5,816 nucleotides of DNA from QQUD01 sp039029915 (lineage in GTDB: Bacteria > Chloroflexota > Anaerolineae > Promineifilales > Promineifilaceae): assembly GCA_039029915.1 (NCBI GenBank), contig JBCCFD010000487.1, forward strand, positions 1 through 5,816, in the 5' to 3' direction. The first letter of the stretch is position 1; each line of letters opens with the position of its first letter. The notes under the pieces were generated by a model that had not been told where the DNA came from, ran no database searches, and saw only the letters and a program-made list of their open reading frames with translations. The position numbers were made by a program, and so were the translations under genes. Positions 4,786-5,816 of the stretch are shown piece after piece.

Positions 4786-5816
4786 ATGACGCTTGAATTT
4801 GAAAAGCTAACGGCCGATTTAGAGAAAATGGCCCAAACCGCGGCCAGACGTCGCCAAAGACAAGAAACGCAAACAACGATCTATCAGCAAACGTTAAACG
4901 AGTATGCGACCGACTGGTCTCGTATTGAAGAGGCGTTGCGGTACGCTGCGAAGAAGGCTGATGAAAAGTTTTACCGTTCAGCTGGCCCTCTGGATGATAG
5001 TGAGCCGCTGAATACGGCCGTTTCCCCACCACCTCCACCTGAACTGGCCACCATTATTGCTGTTGATGGTTCCCAAATCTTGCCCGATCGACACGCTGCT
5101 TACCAATATTATTTAGTCAATGTGGGCGGTATTGTTTATCATCACGGACAAGGTAAACAGCCAGACATCTTTTCAATTCCCACTCTCGTTTATCCAGATG
5201 AGGACAAAATTGATGAGTTTGATTTCAGCAGTGGAGATGTCAGCATTGAACGGGATGAAGCTGAAATTCAAATGCTGGCCAAGCAGTCTGTCAAACATCG
5301 TCATTTGGAAGGCCCAATGCTGTCCCTGCTCGATCAGCGCTTACTTTATTGGCCCATTGGCAGCGCGGGCGAGGCTGAAAACTCCGTTGTGACAGAGTGG
5401 AATAAACATATGGCCTCAATGCATGCGGCAGACGCGCTATTGGCCGGCTATATTGACCGCCCTGGCACAAGCTACGTGACGACCTTATTACGCAGCTTAG
5501 AAGGGCTCAAAGATGATTTTTTTGATTGGAAATCATTAGGAAAACGAAGTGCCACTGGAGGCATCACCGATCGGGACCTGTTTAGTCAAATTTTGGGACC
5601 CGGTCAGCGAAGCCGCGTTTTTGTCAATATTTCTCCCCCCAATCAACAGTTCAGCGCGATTGATCCGAGTCATGAAATCTGCTTTTTCTATCTCAATCCG
5701 ACCACATCTGATAGGCAAATTGCCCGAGTGGATATTCCTCGCTGGGTGGCTGATGATGCTGAGGCGGTAACGGCCGTTCACAGCCTGATCGTGAGTCAAT
5801 GCCAAATTATGGGGGA
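4786..5816 (+). CDS. nurA: NurA-domain DNA double-strand-break repair nuclease, 5' part
   Basis: 343 codons are visible and the frame runs off the right edge without a stop. NurA is a 5'-3' nuclease with an RNase H-like fold that works with the HerA translocase in DNA-end resection; bacterial relatives are common in Chloroflexota. The N-terminus (1-65) is helical and basic (ARRRQRQ). A Pro-rich linker (80-85) leads to IAVDGSQILP (91-100), the hallmark DGS motif whose Asp94 binds the catalytic metal. MLSLLDQRLLYW (178-189) is the second acidic motif, with Asp183 kept but the usual Gly-Ser replaced by Gln-Arg. GYIDRPGTSYV (221-231), TDRDLFSQILGPGQRS (261-276) and ARVDIPRWVADDAEAV (313-328) match later conserved blocks. 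ATG 4786 is the first plausible start; it has no Shine-Dalgarno. Two perfect and one imperfect ACGGCCGT sites lie inside. herA may follow beyond the window. Confidence 0.88.
   Translation, partial: MTLEFEKLTADLEKMAQTAARRRQRQETQTTIYQQTLNEYATDWSRIEEALRYAAKKADEKFYRSAGPLDDSEPLNTAVSPPPPPELATIIAVDGSQILPDRHAAYQYYLVNVGGIVYHHGQGKQPDIFSIPTLVYPDEDKIDEFDFSSGDVSIERDEAEIQMLAKQSVKHRHLEGPMLSLLDQRLLYWPIGSAGEAENSVVTEWNKHMASMHAADALLAGYIDRPGTSYVTTLLRSLEGLKDDFFDWKSLGKRSATGGITDRDLFSQILGPGQRSRVFVNISPPNQQFSAIDPSHEICFFYLNPTTSDRQIARVDIPRWVADDAEAVTAVHSLIVSQCQIMG

Larger units (their letters stand above)
113..5777. repeat. Dispersed iterated palindrome ACGGCCGT (HIP-like), nine perfect copies
   Basis: Perfect copies start at 113, 800, 840, 1190 (rarA), 1824 (spacer), 4028, 4269 (yjjX), 5014 and 5770 (nurA). 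One-mismatch copies start at 1131, 2908 and 4810. Five perfect copies extend to AACGGCCGTT, and those at 837-850 and 4266-4279 extend to the 14-bp palindrome AAAACGGCCGTTTT. Chance expectation for a given 8-mer in this length is about 0.09. In genes it reads only as Thr-Ala-Val (ACG GCC GTN, six sites) or Asn-Gly-Arg (AAC GGC CGT, two sites). It contains the GGCC and CGGCCG cores often targeted by DNA methyltransferases. Confidence 0.85.

Noticed and set aside
4679..5038. 119-codon - strand frame across the nurA start
   Set aside because: It lies antisense to conserved NurA coding sequence and the repeat-rich spacer, has no ribosome-binding site, and its composition looks random.
5120..5392. 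90-codon + strand frame inside nurA
   Set aside because: It is in another phase of a region whose main frame encodes recognisable NurA motifs.

Overview
The window holds a stretch of bacterial chromosome of moderate GC content. It carries five protein genes on the + strand, two of them cut by the window edges. It also has one very small, previously easy-to-miss gene on the - strand and three intergenic spaces rich in palindromes and repeats. The best guess for the host is a member of the Chloroflexota (Anaerolineae-like). The reasons are a RarA ATPase carrying an extra C-terminal methyltransferase-like domain (a fusion otherwise familiar from cyanobacteria), a bacterial NurA nuclease of the type common in that phylum, and the style of the intergenic repeats. 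This assignment is inference from recalled family resemblance, not from a search.

Layout. 2-1282: 3' part of a rarA-type gene (replication-fork ATPase) with a degenerate Rossmann/methyltransferase-like tail. 1283-1496: a perfect 28-bp palindrome and a bidirectional-terminator-like hairpin. 1497-1628 (-): a 43-residue single-pass membrane peptide with a textbook Shine-Dalgarno sequence and a -10 box. 1646-1962: divergent control region with a G-rich tract, an extended -10 promoter and a long leader. 1963-3156: M20 family amidohydrolase. 3157-3358: a chain of hairpins ending in an 18-bp perfect stem. 3359-3405: promoter and two dyads in front of a GbsR/MarR-type regulator (3445-3981), followed 7 nt later by an inosine/xanthosine triphosphatase (3989-4513). 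4514-4785: a 9-nt-periodic repeat bracketed by a 12-13-bp inverted repeat and a 9-bp direct repeat (MITE-like). 4786-5816: 5' part of a nurA-type nuclease gene that runs off the right edge and is probably leaderless.

Functional theme. RarA, the XTP/ITP-cleaving NTPase and NurA all serve genome maintenance (stalled forks, nucleotide-pool cleaning, DNA-end processing). They do not form one operon, and the amidohydrolase and regulator do not obviously belong to the theme. The partner helicase herA would be expected near nurA, outside the window.

The most striking signal lies at DNA level. The palindrome ACGGCCGT occurs nine times in 5.8 kb, where about 0.09 would be expected by chance. It sits in three unrelated genes and one spacer and uses only two of three possible codon phases. 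It behaves like the highly iterated palindromes (HIP1) of cyanobacteria, with a different sequence.
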